This document shows positions 12,636 to 13,042 of a stretch of DNA of 13,042 nucleotides, piece by piece. The notes beneath the pieces were generated by a model, which was not told the DNA's origin, did not search any database, and worked only from the letters and a program-made list of their open reading frames with translations. The stretch is from Mageeibacillus sp. UBA3781. Its GTDB lineage: Bacteria; Bacillota; Clostridia; Saccharofermentanales; Saccharofermentanaceae. Numbering within the stretch: position 1 is the stretch's first letter; each line of letters begins with the position of its first letter. The stretch is taken from the NCBI GenBank assembly GCA_002368805.1, contig DFFH01000109.1, positions 1 through 13,042 of the forward strand, written 5' to 3'. The translations under genes were made by a program, and so were the position numbers.

Positions 12636-13042
12636 TCACAACTGCTTCTCTATATCGATGATGCAGTACTCGGAGATCGTTCCGGTCTTATACGGCACTG
12701 CCCAGCTGGCAATTCCGGAAGAAACGATAAAGGTCGTTTCGCCTCTGGTCTTCTTTCCGTAGGTGGAGTCATTCACACCGAAGAGTTCTCCCAGTGGACG
12801 GATCGGGATCATCTGTCCGCCATGGGTGTGACCACTGAGGACCAGATCACAGCCGGCTTCTTTTTCCGCGGTATAGTCGTTCGGCTGATGATCCAGCGCG
12901 ATGATGTATCTCGACTTATCAAGATCTGCCGTCAGTTCGCTTATCGTTTTTCTGTCCACACTCTTATCTTTTCTTCCGACGATATAGTAGTCGTCACCGA
13001 TCTCCGCCACTTCGTCAAGAAGCACATGAACATTATTCTTTT
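12636..13042 (-). CDS. YkuE-like metallophosphatase, C-terminal part (runs off the right edge)
   Basis: The last 134 or so codons of a calcineurin-like metallophosphoesterase. The reading frame is open to the window edge, so the GTG at 13025 is not a start; the preceding residues NNVHV fit the family strand before VLLDE. Visible motifs are IVGRKD, ALDHQPND (the conserved His that binds metal) and SGHTHGGQ (the GHTH metal-binding motif), followed by STYGKKTRGETTFIVSSGIASWAVPYKTG, the usual C-terminal layout of YkuE/YaeI-type membrane-associated phosphoesterases. The substrate is unknown; some relatives act on lipid or nucleotide phosphates. The N-terminal half, with any membrane anchor and the DxH motif, lies outside. 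It ends 27 bases before the -35 box of the repressor gene. Confidence 0.87.
   Translation of the reverse strand, partial: KNNVHVLLDEVAEIGDDYYIVGRKDKSVDRKTISELTADLDKSRYIIALDHQPNDYTAEKEAGCDLVLSGHTHGGQMIPIRPLGELFGVNDSTYGKKTRGETTFIVSSGIASWAVPYKTGTISEYCIIDIEKQL

Noticed and set aside
12621..12640. GTGA/TCAC pairing after the metallophosphatase stop as a terminator
   Set aside because: Only a 4-bp stem with an eight-base loop and no T-run worth the name.
13023..13025. GTG as the start of the metallophosphatase
   Set aside because: The frame stays open to the window edge and the protein lacks its N-terminal metal-binding half, so it is an internal Val codon of a gene cut by the edge.

Overview
The window looks like chromosomal DNA of a moderate-GC Bacillota, most likely a clostridial (Lachnospiraceae/Oscillospiraceae-like) bacterium. 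The evidence is strong GGAGG-type ribosome binding sites, a BlaI/BlaR1-type regulator-sensor pair, a large lipoprotein of the extracellular solute-binding type, and a clostridial-style AroA with an ESGSTLR motif. The genus cannot be fixed from the sequence alone. All ten genes I can support lie on the minus strand, so the region is read from high to low coordinates. No stretch over 300 bases lacks a gene, and I see no rRNA, tRNA, CRISPR array, insertion sequence or attachment site.

Right part (13042 to about 9269): the 3' end of a YkuE-like metallophosphatase gene, cut by the window edge, is followed by a two-gene unit. This encodes a BlaI/MecI-type winged-helix repressor and a 919-residue M56 (BlaR1-type) membrane metalloprotease. 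The promoter of this unit has a perfect -35 box, and two copies of the same palindromic half-site cover its -10 and start region, which is what autorepression would look like. The sensor's large external part shows no penicillin-binding domain, so the stimulus is probably not a classical beta-lactam. A hairpin with T-runs on both sides closes the unit.

Middle (9154 to 5924): a small soluble von Willebrand factor A protein with an intact metal-ion site, then a large lipoprotein with an N-terminal propeller-like part and a C-terminal solute-binding domain, without permease genes beside it. The spacer between them holds a 12-bp inverted repeat enclosing a candidate promoter.

Left part (5765 to 1): a tight aromatic amino acid operon in the order tyrA, aroE-aroK fusion, aroB, aroA, aroC (cut by the left edge). 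Together these cover DAHP to dehydroquinate (AroB), dehydroshikimate to shikimate-3-phosphate (the fusion), EPSP (AroA), chorismate (AroC) and the dehydrogenase step to tyrosine (TyrA). DAHP synthase, dehydroquinase and chorismate mutase/prephenate dehydratase are not in the window. Two junctions overlap (tyrA/aroE by 14 nt, aroA/aroC by 20 nt), while the aroE-aroB spacer holds two GC-rich hairpins.

I found no clearly undescribed multi-gene system. The most interesting parts are the BlaI-type operator region, the M56 sensor with an unusual external domain, and the AroE-AroK fusion.
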